Shown: one piece after another, positions 1 to 6,705 of the stretch
How positions within the stretch are numbered: the first letter of the stretch is position 1
Layout: the number at the start of each line of letters is the position of its first letter
NCBI GenBank assembly: GCA_027460605.1
Contig: JAPZAN010000020.1
Coordinates: 1-23,066, forward strand
DNA length: 23,066 bases
Source of the DNA: Candidatus Methanoperedens sp.
Lineage (GTDB): Archaea > Halobacteriota > Methanosarcinia > Methanosarcinales > Methanoperedenaceae
Direction: 5' to 3'
The notes under the pieces: model-generated
The model's database searches: none
The model's input: only the letters and a program-made list of their open reading frames with translations
Told to the model about the DNA's origin: nothing
Made by a program: the position numbers and the translations under genes

Positions 1-2
1 CG

Positions 3-116
3 TTGGATAGAGAAGTGAATGCATGGACTGAAAAAAGGAATGAACAAAAAAAGATGATCAACTGGAAGTTTACAAGAGAGAAGGCTGATAAGAAAATGTC
101 AAAGTATTATGTATAA
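3..116 (+). CDS. IS630-family transposase, C-terminal end only
   Basis: The frame is open from the window edge to a TAA at 114-116 and encodes 37 residues. They read as the C-terminal tail of IS630/Tc1-type transposases: an N-A-W stretch, then R-N-E-Q, then I-N-W-K-F-T followed by a basic stretch and S-K-Y-Y. The catalytic DDE domain lies outside the window, so it cannot be said whether the element is intact upstream. The element's right end probably falls just after the gene, close to the TA at 137-138, because IS630 elements duplicate a TA target and coding sequence of another gene begins at once on the other side. Family assignment is from recalled consensus, not a search. Confidence 0.7.
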   Translation: MDREVNAWTEKRNEQKKMINWKFTREKADKKMSKYYV

Positions 117-138
117 AAACTAAATTGTTGAGACACTA
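117..138. mobile_element. Probable right end of the IS630-type element
   Basis: Between the transposase stop codon and the first DUF4386-like codons there are only about 20 bases. They should hold the terminal inverted repeat, reading GTGTCTCAACAATTTAG inward on the minus strand, and the TA target at 137-138. The left end is not in the window, so the inverted repeat cannot be confirmed. Confidence 0.4.
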
Positions 139-159
139 GGAGCCCTCTGTACGTTAACG

Positions 160-699
160 ATGGGCTTGGCGCTTGCCATGGTTGCAGTGATGTTGTTCCC
201 AATTCTCAAAAAACATAATCAAGCCTTAGCTCTAGGGTATGTTGTTTTCAGGGGGGCGCTTGAGACCGTTACCTATATCGCATTGGTAATCAGCCGGCTA
301 TTACTCATCCCATTAAGTCAGGAATTTGTAAAAGCAGGCGCTCCAAATGCTTCCTATTTTCAAACCTTGGGCGCTTTATTACTACAAGGACATGATTATT
401 CGATTAATCCTATTTTGATTATCGTTTTCAGCCTGGATGCTCTGATGCTTTACTACGTATTCTATCAATCCAATCTTATTCCTCGCTGGATATCCGTTTG
501 GGGCTTTATTGCTATCCTGATGCATATCTCTACCGCCTTTTTAATCTGGTTCCGTCTCGTCAGTCCTGGCATATCGCTGACCCTGTTCGTGATCAATTTT
601 CCCATCCTCATTCAAGAAATGGTGATGGCAGTATGGCTGATAGTGAAAGGATTCAATCCATCGGCAATCGCTTCCGGGTCTTCGCCAAAACAGATATAA
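160..699 (+). CDS. DUF4386-like membrane protein, 5'-truncated by an insertion element
   Basis: This is a multi-pass membrane protein of unknown function. The 179 residues from ATG 160 contain about five hydrophobic segments and the family-like stretch F-P-I-L-K-K-H-N...A-L-A-L-G-Y-V-V-F-R-G-A-L-E near the start. DUF4386 proteins are usually somewhat longer, at about 230 aa. The frame stays open upstream of ATG 160 back to about 124, and the residues just before it (L-G-A-L-C-T-L-T) look like continuing family sequence, not leader. The real N-terminus has therefore been cut off by the adjoining IS630-type element. A shorter protein could still be made from ATG 160, but no good ribosome binding site is seen. 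The next gene, an oxidoreductase, starts 43 bases downstream. Confidence 0.65.
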   Translation: MGLALAMVAVMLFPILKKHNQALALGYVVFRGALETVTYIALVISRLLLIPLSQEFVKAGAPNASYFQTLGALLLQGHDYSINPILIIVFSLDALMLYYVFYQSNLIPRWISVWGFIAILMHISTAFLIWFRLVSPGISLTLFVINFPILIQEMVMAVWLIVKGFNPSAIASGSSPKQI

Positions 700-742
700 A
701 CGAAAGAAAATGATAAAACAAAATGAAATTGAAGGAAAACTT

Positions 743-1693
743 ATGAAAGCAATTATATGCACAAAATATGGGCCGCCGGAAGTTCTTCAGCTCAAAGAGG
801 TAGAAAAACCTACTCCCAAGGATAAAGAAGTACTTATAAAAGTTCATGCGGCAGCAGTGACAGTCTCGGACTGTATAGTTCGAAGTGGCAAAGTAAATCT
901 CTTGCTATGGATTCCATTGCGAATATTCGTTGGTTTCAGAAGACCAAGAAAACCTATACTGGGGTTAGAGTTAGCCGGACAAATTGAATCAATAGGCAAA
1001 GATGTAAAACGATTTAAGAAAGGTGATCAGGTTTTTGCATTTACCGAGAAGAGTTTTGGTGCTTTTGCCGAATACACCTGTCTGCCTGAAGACGGATTGT
1101 GTATGCCTGCAGACAGTCTTATGGCATTAAAACCATCCAATATGACCTATGAGGAAGCCGCAGCTGTTCCTTCTAGGGGAACTTTAGCATTGTATTTTCT
1201 TAGAAAAGGAAATATCCAGAACGGACAAAAAGTTCTTATCTATGGAGCTTCTGGAGGGGTGGGTACTTTTGCGGTACAGCTTGCCAAGTACTTTGGGGCG
1301 GAAGTTACCGGGGTATGCAGTACCACAAATTTAGAATTGGTGAAATCTCTGGGAGCCGATAAGGTAATTGATTACACAAAAGAGGATTTTACGAATAGAG
1401 GAGAATCTTATGATTTTATCTTTGATGCCGTTGGAAAAAGATATAGCTCAAAACTACAGTGCAAAAAAGCGCTAACTCCGAACGGAAAATACATATCAGT
1501 CGATGAGGGAACACCAAAGATACATACTGAATCTTTAATTCTGCTCAAAGATCTTATTGAGACGGGGAAGATAAAATCAGTCATAGATAGACGCTATCCG
1601 TTGGAACAAATTGCCGAGGCTCATAGCTATGTTGAAAAAGGGCACAAAAAGGGAAATGTAGTCATAACTTTGGAACATAATAACAAAACCTAA
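743..1693 (+). CDS. Medium-chain (quinone-oxidoreductase-like) NAD(P)-dependent alcohol dehydrogenase
   Basis: A cytosolic zinc-independent MDR-family reductase of 316 aa, a normal family length, probably reducing quinones, enals or similar compounds with NAD(P)H. The N-terminal GroES-like catalytic domain opens with M-K-A-I-I-C-T-K-Y-G-P-P-E-V-L. The Rossmann half carries the nucleotide-binding glycine motif Y-G-A-S-G-G-V-G at about residues 167-174, and the C-terminus has the usual G-H-K-K-G-N-V-V-I-T ending. The structural-zinc Cys cluster of zinc ADHs is not evident. The start was placed at ATG 743 because GAAGGA lies about 7 bases upstream and the protein then begins exactly like the family; an in-frame ATG at 710 would add 11 residues. 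The gene lies between two small membrane-protein genes, suggesting one transcription unit. The substrate cannot be told from sequence. Confidence 0.88.
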   Translation: MKAIICTKYGPPEVLQLKEVEKPTPKDKEVLIKVHAAAVTVSDCIVRSGKVNLLLWIPLRIFVGFRRPRKPILGLELAGQIESIGKDVKRFKKGDQVFAFTEKSFGAFAEYTCLPEDGLCMPADSLMALKPSNMTYEEAAAVPSRGTLALYFLRKGNIQNGQKVLIYGASGGVGTFAVQLAKYFGAEVTGVCSTTNLELVKSLGADKVIDYTKEDFTNRGESYDFIFDAVGKRYSSKLQCKKALTPNGKYISVDEGTPKIHTESLILLKDLIETGKIKSVIDRRYPLEQIAEAHSYVEKGHKKGNVVITLEHNNKT

Positions 1694-1709
1694 CAAATTA
1701 AGAGAAATT
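1690..1709 (+). repeat. 20-bp direct repeat, copy 1
   Basis: CTAACAAATTAAGAGAAATT. It contains the TAA stop codon of the oxidoreductase gene and the purine-rich leader of the next gene. An identical copy lies at 2156-2175, so the two bracket the four-helix membrane-protein gene. Confidence 0.9.
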
Positions 1710-1712
1710 AAA

Positions 1713-2159
1713 ATGACAAACAATAATTCAATCAAAAAGATCACCGAAACGGGAGATATGAAAGTAAAACTTTCAACATTATGGATATTTGTAATATTTA
1801 ATTATCTTTATTGTGATGTTCTTACAAATATGGATCCTGTGGTGCTAAATAAACTAATAACAGGACACGTAGGTTCTCTTCAAATCACTCAAGGATTTTT
1901 GTTGGGAGCCGCAATATTAATGGAGATTCCGATTGCCATGGTTATCCTGTCCAGGGTATTGAAGTATAGAGCAAGTCGTTGGGCAAACATCATCGCAGGT
2001 ACAATAATGACTGCTGTTCAAATCTTATCAATGTTTGTTGGAACGCCAACTCTTTATTATATATTTTTTTCAACTATAGAAATTGTGTGCACTTCACTAA
2101 TTGTCTGGTATGCATGGAATTGGCCAAAACCTGGAGATATTCTTAATAATAAAATCTAA
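1713..2159 (+). CDS. Small four-helix membrane protein, DUF6326-like
   Basis: A 148-aa protein with a short polar N-terminus and four clear hydrophobic segments: about residues 22-36, 60-84, 92-110 and 115-132. The polar stretch N-Y-L-Y-C-D after helix 1 and the C-terminal W-Y-A-W-N-W-P resemble the family annotated as DUF6326, whose function is unknown. The start ATG sits 3 bases after a 20-bp repeat holding a weak purine-rich RBS (AAGAGA). A later ATG at 1758 is a possible alternative start that would keep all four helices. A copy of the same 20-bp repeat includes the stop codon, so the gene sits in a repeat-bounded cassette. The family name is a moderate-confidence recollection; the membrane topology is seen directly. 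Confidence 0.65.
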   Translation: MTNNNSIKKITETGDMKVKLSTLWIFVIFNYLYCDVLTNMDPVVLNKLITGHVGSLQITQGFLLGAAILMEIPIAMVILSRVLKYRASRWANIIAGTIMTAVQILSMFVGTPTLYYIFFSTIEIVCTSLIVWYAWNWPKPGDILNNKI

Positions 2160-2175
2160 CAAATTAAGAGAAATT
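2156..2175 (+). repeat. 20-bp direct repeat, copy 2
   Basis: Identical to 1690-1709 and likewise overlapping the stop codon of the gene before it. In this copy no start codon follows; decayed non-coding sequence begins instead. Confidence 0.9.
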
Positions 2176-2490
2176 GAAACATAAAAAATTTAAAAATAAA
2201 GGTAAATTTGAATTCTTGAATTGCAAAAGGCATGAATTGAAAGATTTTTCCGCCAAAGAAAAACTTGAAATCGTCCAATCCGAAAGGGTCGCTTCTGCAG
2301 GCGGGCGGAAGGGGGGTTTGGGGGGAATTCCGCCCGCCCTACAAATTTTGGGCGAAATCTGTTCGAATTTTTTCGAACGCACACCGCCAATTTGCAATTC
2401 CTTTTTGCCGATAATTTTTGTGGTCATGCCTTCGATGATGCCATCCGTCAACACGCAAGTTATTTTGCATCGTAAACTATCTAATGCCCG
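2176..2490. other. Decayed intergenic tract with possible transposase remnant
   Basis: No convincing intact gene lies here. Composition changes abruptly from AT-rich to a G/C-rich hairpin at 2300-2338. On the minus strand, about 2494 down to 2390, a translated stretch reads A-L-D-S-L-R-C-K...V-L-T-D-G-I-I-E-G-M-T-T-K-I. This resembles the conserved C-terminal N/D-G-x-I-E-G-x-N-x-K-I block of ISL3/IS204-type transposases, but the text after it is not transposase-like. A T-T-C-G-A-A palindrome pair surrounds a T run near 2363-2378. This looks like the scar of an old insertion. Confidence 0.35.
2300..2338. repeat. GC-rich 11-bp inverted repeat with G-run loop
   Basis: GGCGGGCGGAA at 2300-2310 pairs perfectly with TTCCGCCCGCC at 2328-2338. 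The 17-base loop is GGGGGGTTTGGGGGGAA. It is far more GC-rich than anything around it. Confidence 0.85.
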
Positions 2491-3351
2491 ATGAATCTCA
2501 TCCTGAATAAGTTTGAAGGATACGGCGAAATAATCGCTGCTTCAATCCTCTGGAGTCTTGCAGGAATACTTGGAAAAATGATATTCGGCATGTCAGCCCA
2601 GAGCATTATTTTTTACAGGCTCGCGTTTGCATCTGTTATCTTTTTTATTGTCCTTTTGATTTCAGGCAACCTGGATAAAATCAGGTTAAAGGATAAAAAA
2701 ATCTACCTTTTGTTATTCAGTATAATGCAGGCAATGACAATGCTAACGTATTTCACAGCTATTCTAAAAGCCTCGGTCTCAGTTGCCGTGTTATTGCTCT
2801 ATACAGCGCCTGTGTACGTGACCATTTTTTCCCCATGGCTTTTAAAAGAACGCTCCACAAAGAAGGGAATAATCGCACTTGTTTTATCAATCGCTGGTAT
2901 CCTGCTAATAATTGACCCGGGAAAACTTGAATTCCAGGGATATTATATCGGAATAATGGCAGGCATTGTGTCCGGCATAACCTACGCATTCCAGATAATA
3001 ACATCAAAATATATCAGCCAGACATACCGCGGATACACCCAGGCGTTCTGGAGTTTCATAATCGCAGTCCTGATTCTCCTCCCGGTAGGGCTTGCGCCGG
3101 TAAATATAGTTTCAGGCAACATGATTAATCTTATCCTGCTTGCGATATTCCCGACCATACTTGCAGTATCTCTTTATTTTAACGGCTTGAAAAAAGTCCG
3201 GGCACAAAGCGCCAGTATCCTCGGTTTAATTGAACCCGTGAGCGCTGTTATTTTAGCCGTTATCATCCTCAAAGAGGACATTTCAATCCTGGAATTAATC
3301 GGCGGCGCGCTTATATTGATAGGAGCAGCATTAGTTACAAGGGAAAAATGA
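2491..3351 (+). CDS. EamA/DMT-superfamily transporter
   Basis: An inner-membrane drug/metabolite transporter of 286 aa, built as two tandem EamA domains of five helices each (roughly residues 10-140 and 152-284), which is the usual 10-TMS size for the family. The first repeat starts G-E-I-I-A-A-S-I-L-W-S-L-A-G-I-L and the second ends I-E-P-V-S-A-V-I-L-A-V-I-I-L-K-E, a strong DMT signature. It probably exports a small metabolite; the substrate is unknown. Its stop codon overlaps an ATG in an ATGA arrangement at 3348-3351, leading into the hairpin train before the methionine aminopeptidase gene. An in-frame start further upstream is not favoured because the preceding DNA is decayed. Confidence 0.88.
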   Translation: MNLILNKFEGYGEIIAASILWSLAGILGKMIFGMSAQSIIFYRLAFASVIFFIVLLISGNLDKIRLKDKKIYLLLFSIMQAMTMLTYFTAILKASVSVAVLLLYTAPVYVTIFSPWLLKERSTKKGIIALVLSIAGILLIIDPGKLEFQGYYIGIMAGIVSGITYAFQIITSKYISQTYRGYTQAFWSFIIAVLILLPVGLAPVNIVSGNMINLILLAIFPTILAVSLYFNGLKKVRAQSASILGLIEPVSAVILAVIILKEDISILELIGGALILIGAALVTREK

Positions 3352-3365
3352 AAAATTTTAAGAAT

Positions 3366-3532
3366 GGTTTATCAAAAACCGTTGCGCCGCTTTACTTCGC
3401 AGACACGTATGGCTTCGCCATACGTAAACCTTTAAGAAAGGTTTATCAAACGACGGGTATGGTGGAACCATACCCGAACACGCCCTCCCGAGGCGTGACT
3501 CGGGACCGCATAAAGCGAGGTGTCGCTTTATG
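3366..3532. repeat. Train of perfect short hairpins between eamA and map
   Basis: Five perfect or near-perfect stem-loops follow one another: 3405-3413/3417-3425 (9 bp, loop TTC), 3425-3433/3437-3445 (9 bp, loop AAG), 3454-3463/3467-3476 (10 bp, loop GGA), 3486-3492/3499-3505 (7 bp), and 3509-3518/3523-3532 (10 bp, loop GGTG). A weaker 5-bp stem lies at 3366-3380. The stems do not share one sequence, so this is not a simple repeat. GGTTTATCAAA occurs twice (3366-3376 and 3441-3450 in shortened form). The last stem contains the start codon of the downstream gene. Confidence 0.85.
3509..3532 (+). promoter_or_regulatory. Hairpin enclosing the RBS and start codon of the aminopeptidase gene
   Basis: A 10-bp stem, CATAAAGCGA with TCGCTTTATG, has a four-base loop. 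GAGGTG at 3517-3522 matches the archaeal anti-Shine-Dalgarno sequence and lies 7 bases before the ATG at 3530, which forms the 3' base of the stem. Folding would bury the start codon while leaving part of the RBS in the loop, so translational control is plausible. Confidence 0.5.
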
Positions 3533-4369
3533 AACGATACTATTCATGGATATTACCTGGAAGCAGGGAAAATCGCAGCAGAAGTCAGGAAAGAATCCCT
3601 TTGTAAAATAAAAGAGGGGACAGCGCTGCTTGATATAGCGCAATACGTTGAAAACAGAATAGAAGACCTGGGGGGAGTGCCTGCATTCCCCTGCAATATT
3701 TCAATAAATGAGGTTGCATCCCATTATACCCCACAGGACAATGTGCCGTGTTTTAAAACAGGTGACGTTGTCAAGCTGGATATCGGGGTACATATAGACG
3801 GATATATTGCAGATACTGCGACCACGGTGGAGGTAGGGACAAACAATCACCAACACTTGATAAAGACCTGCGAAGAGGCTCTTGAAAAGGCTATTGCATC
3901 AATCAAAGACGGTATCCAGACCAACACCATTGGCAGGATAATCGGGGAAACCATTGAAAAAAATGGTTTCAATCCAATCAAGGATTTGACAGGGCACAGC
4001 CTTGAGAGATACAGATTGCATGCTGGTACTACGATTCCGAATTATAATAGTTTTTTTGGCAATAAGATAAAAAAAGATATGGTTTTTGCGATTGAACCTT
4101 TTGCAACTTACGGCAGGGGTAAAATAAAAGATGGAGAACCTTATATTTTTGCAATAAATGACAGTTGCAAAGGAGAACTGGCGCAGGAAATCAGGGAGAG
4201 ATTCGGTCCGCTGCCTTTCACCCCCAGATGGATTCCCGGAATAACGGGCAAAGAACTGAAAGGAGCAAGGGAATATTTTGAACTAATCGAAGAAAGCGGT
4301 AATATTGTTGCCCAGTCGGAACATACGGTGATTGTCCAGGAAGAGGGTTGCGAAGTAATAACAAAATGA
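3530..4369 (+). CDS. map: Methionine aminopeptidase, type II (archaeal)
   Basis: A cytosolic metalloprotease that removes the initiator methionine from nascent proteins. It has 279 aa, close to the roughly 295 of archaeal enzymes. The pita-bread fold ligands are all present: D84 (V-K-L-D-I-G), D95 (Y-I-A-D-T-A), H156 (L-T-G-H-S), E189 (F-A-I-E-P-F) and E264 (S-E-H-T-V-I-V). H65 in S-H-Y-T-P is the substrate-side His. The insert between about residues 191 and 240 marks it as type II. The start codon lies within a hairpin and is preceded by GAGGTG 7 bases away. A radical SAM gene follows after 46 bases in the same direction. Confidence 0.95.
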   Translation: MNDTIHGYYLEAGKIAAEVRKESLCKIKEGTALLDIAQYVENRIEDLGGVPAFPCNISINEVASHYTPQDNVPCFKTGDVVKLDIGVHIDGYIADTATTVEVGTNNHQHLIKTCEEALEKAIASIKDGIQTNTIGRIIGETIEKNGFNPIKDLTGHSLERYRLHAGTTIPNYNSFFGNKIKKDMVFAIEPFATYGRGKIKDGEPYIFAINDSCKGELAQEIRERFGPLPFTPRWIPGITGKELKGAREYFELIEESGNIVAQSEHTVIVQEEGCEVITK

Positions 4370-4415
4370 GGAAAAATGATAAGAGCCATAAGACACAATT
4401 AACTAATGTGGGAAA

Positions 4416-5027
4416 ATGACAACCAAAGATACCATATTGTATGAAGCACACGGCAACCTGTATCTCAACATTACGAACAGGTGCACCGCTGAATGTGTTT
4501 TTTGCATTAAAAGGTATTCTGATGGTGTTTATGGTTATAATCTCCGGCTTTCAAAAGAACCCTCATTGCCAGAAATCATTAAACAACTTTCAGAGCTTGA
4601 ACTTTCAAAATACAAAGAAGTTGTTTTTACAGGTTTTGGAGAACCCCTTGTGCGTCTTGATGATGTCCTTGAAATCACAAAATGGCTAACAACCCGGGGC
4701 ATCCGCGTCCGGCTTGACACCATCGGTCATGCCAAACTCCTGTATCCTGACAGGGATGTAGCCTCGGAACTTGCCGATTCCGGTATGAAAATCGTCTCAA
4801 TAAGCCTTAATGCGCAGGATGCGAACACATATAACCGGTTGTGCGACCCAAAATACATTAAGGCATACGATAAAATGCTTGAGTTTGCCAGGGATGTTTC
4901 AAAATCCGGTCTTGACCTTCGGTTCACGGTGGTTAATCTGCCTGTGGTGGATATTGAAAAATGCAAGAAAATAGCAAAAGAATATTGCGCCGACTTTAAA
5001 GTCCGAGGATATAGCAATACAGAGTAA
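4416..5027 (+). CDS. Radical SAM protein, TatD-linked type
   Basis: A 203-aa radical S-adenosylmethionine enzyme of unknown substrate. The [4Fe-4S] motif is C23-x3-C27-x2-C30 within N-I-T-N-R-C-T-A-E-C-V-F-C, followed by the SAM-contacting G-F-G-E-P stretch near residue 73. It is shorter than most radical SAM enzymes. The short length and the N-L-Y-L-N-I-T-N-R-C opening fit the compact family often found beside or fused to TatD nucleases; no TatD gene lies in this window. GTGGGAAA lies just upstream of the ATG. It may be co-transcribed with the aminopeptidase gene. Confidence 0.82.
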   Translation: MTTKDTILYEAHGNLYLNITNRCTAECVFCIKRYSDGVYGYNLRLSKEPSLPEIIKQLSELELSKYKEVVFTGFGEPLVRLDDVLEITKWLTTRGIRVRLDTIGHAKLLYPDRDVASELADSGMKIVSISLNAQDANTYNRLCDPKYIKAYDKMLEFARDVSKSGLDLRFTVVNLPVVDIEKCKKIAKEYCADFKVRGYSNTE

Positions 5028-5097
5028 ACTTTTTTACCATAAGCTATAATTATTAGGATATTCATGTATCAACTGTGACCGGATAGGAGCGGAATTT

Positions 5098-5385
5098 TTG
5101 AAGAAGCTACTATGGTATCTGATAGCAGGAACACGCGGGGGGCATACCCGTGCATTAATCCTGAAACTGCTTATTGACAGGCCTTATAATGCAAACCAAC
5201 TAACTGAGGCTATGAATATGGATTATAAAACAATCCGGCATCACCTTGATACTCTTATCAAAAACGGCGTAATCACAATGGAAGGCGACAAATACGGTGC
5301 TATGTATTTCCTTTCCAAGGCTATGGAGGCAAATATAAATGAATTTAATCAAATTTGGGAAAAAATTGATAAGCAAAGTAAATGA
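5098..5385 (+). CDS. Winged helix-turn-helix (ArsR-like) transcription regulator
   Basis: A 95-aa DNA-binding protein. Residues about 15-75 form a wHTH: R-A-L-I-L-K-L-L, then A-N-Q-L-T-E-A-M as the first helix of the HTH, M-D-Y-K-T-I-R-H-H-L-D-T-L as the recognition helix, and a wing around G-V-I-T-M-E-G-D-K-Y-G. No metal-sensing Cys motif is present. It starts with TTG, supported by GGAG about 9 bases upstream. The next gene, a small membrane protein, begins after a strong AGGAGG only about 20 bases later, so the pair looks like an operon in which a membrane protein may modulate or be controlled by the regulator. Confidence 0.8.
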   Translation: MKKLLWYLIAGTRGGHTRALILKLLIDRPYNANQLTEAMNMDYKTIRHHLDTLIKNGVITMEGDKYGAMYFLSKAMEANINEFNQIWEKIDKQSK

Positions 5386-5406
5386 ACATACACAGGAGGA
5401 AATTTT

Positions 5407-5724
5407 ATTCAGATAACAGATATCGCGTATTATATCACGGCAGGTAACATCGTGTTACTGCTTGTACTTCTTGTTTCATATTTCCAGATATACAGTAAGA
5501 TAAAGTCCAACTTTACACTCGGACTTATTATATTCACTGTTGCGCTGCTGCTTCAGAGTTTTTCACGCGCTATCCTGCTATTGCTTATCATTGCATCCCC
5601 TCCTCCACAGCAAGTATACCCTATAATAATTAACTTGTTGGGATATAATCCGATATACGTAGTAATACCGGATGCGCTTGAATTTATAGCGTTAAGTATC
5701 CTGCTGTATTTCACCAGGGAATGA
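5407..5724 (+). CDS. Small three-helix membrane protein with probable ATT start
   Basis: About 105 aa with three hydrophobic segments, near residues 5-26, 35-63 and 84-103. The function is unknown, but small membrane proteins of this shape commonly accompany archaeal wHTH regulators. The only strong RBS, AGGAGGA at 5394-5400, is followed 6 bases later by ATT at 5407, and the reading frame is continuously open from there with a sensible amphipathic N-terminus (Q-I-T-D-I-A-Y-Y-I). The first conventional start is GTG at 5452, which has no RBS and would cut into the first membrane helix. ATT is therefore the better start. The gene ends before a T-rich terminator. Confidence 0.6.
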   Translation: MQITDIAYYITAGNIVLLLVLLVSYFQIYSKIKSNFTLGLIIFTVALLLQSFSRAILLLLIIASPPPQQVYPIIINLLGYNPIYVVIPDALEFIALSILLYFTRE

Positions 5725-5734
5725 AATCAGACCT

Positions 5735-5777
5735 GTTCTTTCCATTTTTCCTCTCTTTTTTCCCCCTCATATTTTTC
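5735..5777 (+). terminator. T-run transcription terminator
   Basis: Three T runs (5745-5749, 5756-5761 and 5772-5776) lie in a C/T-rich stretch just after the regulator/membrane-protein pair. Archaeal RNA polymerase terminates at such oligo-T tracts without needing a hairpin. Confidence 0.6.
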
Positions 5778-5801
5778 AGAATTCTACAATTTGTTCTGAT
5801 G

Positions 5802-5834
5802 AAAATATATTAAGCACCAATCCCAATATTATAA
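5802..5834 (+). promoter_or_regulatory. TATA-box promoter of the sugar-isomerase-like gene
   Basis: AAAATATATTAAG at 5802-5814 is centred about 27 bases before the ATG at 5834, the spacing expected if transcription starts at the start codon. CACCAATCC follows at 5815-5823 and recurs in the promoter of the thioredoxin gene. Confidence 0.6.
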
Positions 5835-6673
5835 TGGGTGTAAGAATGAGGATTTCATGCGCGTCATTGTTTCTCTGGGAATACGATGTCTATGATATAA
5901 TGGAGATACTGCTGGATGCGGGTATAGAAAGCGTTGAATTCTGGGCAGAGACGCCGGATTATTGGATGGACAGAAATGATGAGATTGCGACAGCAGGACT
6001 CGTAGAGGCGATCTCCATGATGCCCGGCGGGTGCACCGTACACGCTCCGATAATGGATTTAAACCCATCGTCGTATAATGATCTTGTCCACGAAGCTGCA
6101 ATAAAGGAAACTTTATGGTCGCTTGAACTTGCAAGGATGCTTGAGGCAAGAGCGGTCACAATCCATCCCGGCAAAAGGACAGCCCGCCGCACCCCAACGA
6201 ATGAAGACTGGGACAAATTCAGGAGATATTTAAATATTTGTAAAAACAGGGCTGATGAACTTGGTATTAATCTTTCGCTTGAAAATAGCATGAGGGATGT
6301 ATCATCGATGTGTTCAATACCTGGCGAGATGGAAAAAATCCTCAATGACTTTCCCGGTCTGTTTTTTACTTTTGATGTGGTTCATGCGTTCATGGATTCT
6401 CCACAAACCGCTCTCTCCTTTATCGACCGGCTTGGCGACAGGATTATCAACGTCCATGTGGGGGCGCCGCATGATGGGAAGCCGCATTATCCTTCGCACC
6501 GCGTGAAGAAGTATATGGATGCAGTGTTGCGAAAACTCAAGGGCTCCGGTTATAACGGCGACCTTACTATCGAGATTGACGATAAGATATATCCTGACTC
6601 CCTGACAAGAAACGATAAAGTAAGGGAACTGATAGAAGAAAGAAAATATCTGGAATCGATATTTGGAATCTGA
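5834..6673 (+). CDS. Sugar phosphate isomerase/epimerase-like TIM-barrel protein
   Basis: A 279-aa protein of the xylose-isomerase-like / AP-endonuclease-2 superfamily. Barrel-strand landmarks appear in order: V-E-F-W-A-E (about 37-42), T-V-H-A-P (about 69-73), A-V-T-I-H-P-G (about 107-113), L-S-L-E-N-S (about 147-152), F-F-T-F-D-V-V-H-A (about 176-184), I-N-V-H-V-G (about 205-210) and L-T-I-E-I-D (about 243-248). These His, Glu and Asp residues at strand ends are the usual metal ligands (E150, D179, H182, H208, E245 or nearby). The substrate, sugar or DNA, cannot be decided, though the length suits small isomerases. Start at 5834 (leaderless) is preferred; ATG 5846 with GGTG upstream is an alternative. 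It is transcribed alone, ending convergent with the NosD-like gene. Confidence 0.82.
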   Translation: MGVRMRISCASLFLWEYDVYDIMEILLDAGIESVEFWAETPDYWMDRNDEIATAGLVEAISMMPGGCTVHAPIMDLNPSSYNDLVHEAAIKETLWSLELARMLEARAVTIHPGKRTARRTPTNEDWDKFRRYLNICKNRADELGINLSLENSMRDVSSMCSIPGEMEKILNDFPGLFFTFDVVHAFMDSPQTALSFIDRLGDRIINVHVGAPHDGKPHYPSHRVKKYMDAVLRKLKGSGYNGDLTIEIDDKIYPDSLTRNDKVRELIEERKYLESIFGI

Positions 6674-6705
6674 GGTAATAAGAATTACCCCGGATACAAA
6701 ATCGC

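Noticed and set aside
3366..3532. CRISPR-like array
   Set aside because: The stems differ in sequence and there is no constant repeat with regular spacers.
3348..3533. 61-codon open frame between eamA and map as a real protein
   Set aside because: Nearly its whole length is palindromic DNA, so the residues follow from hairpin sequence; it could still be translated for coupling, but no protein family is evident.
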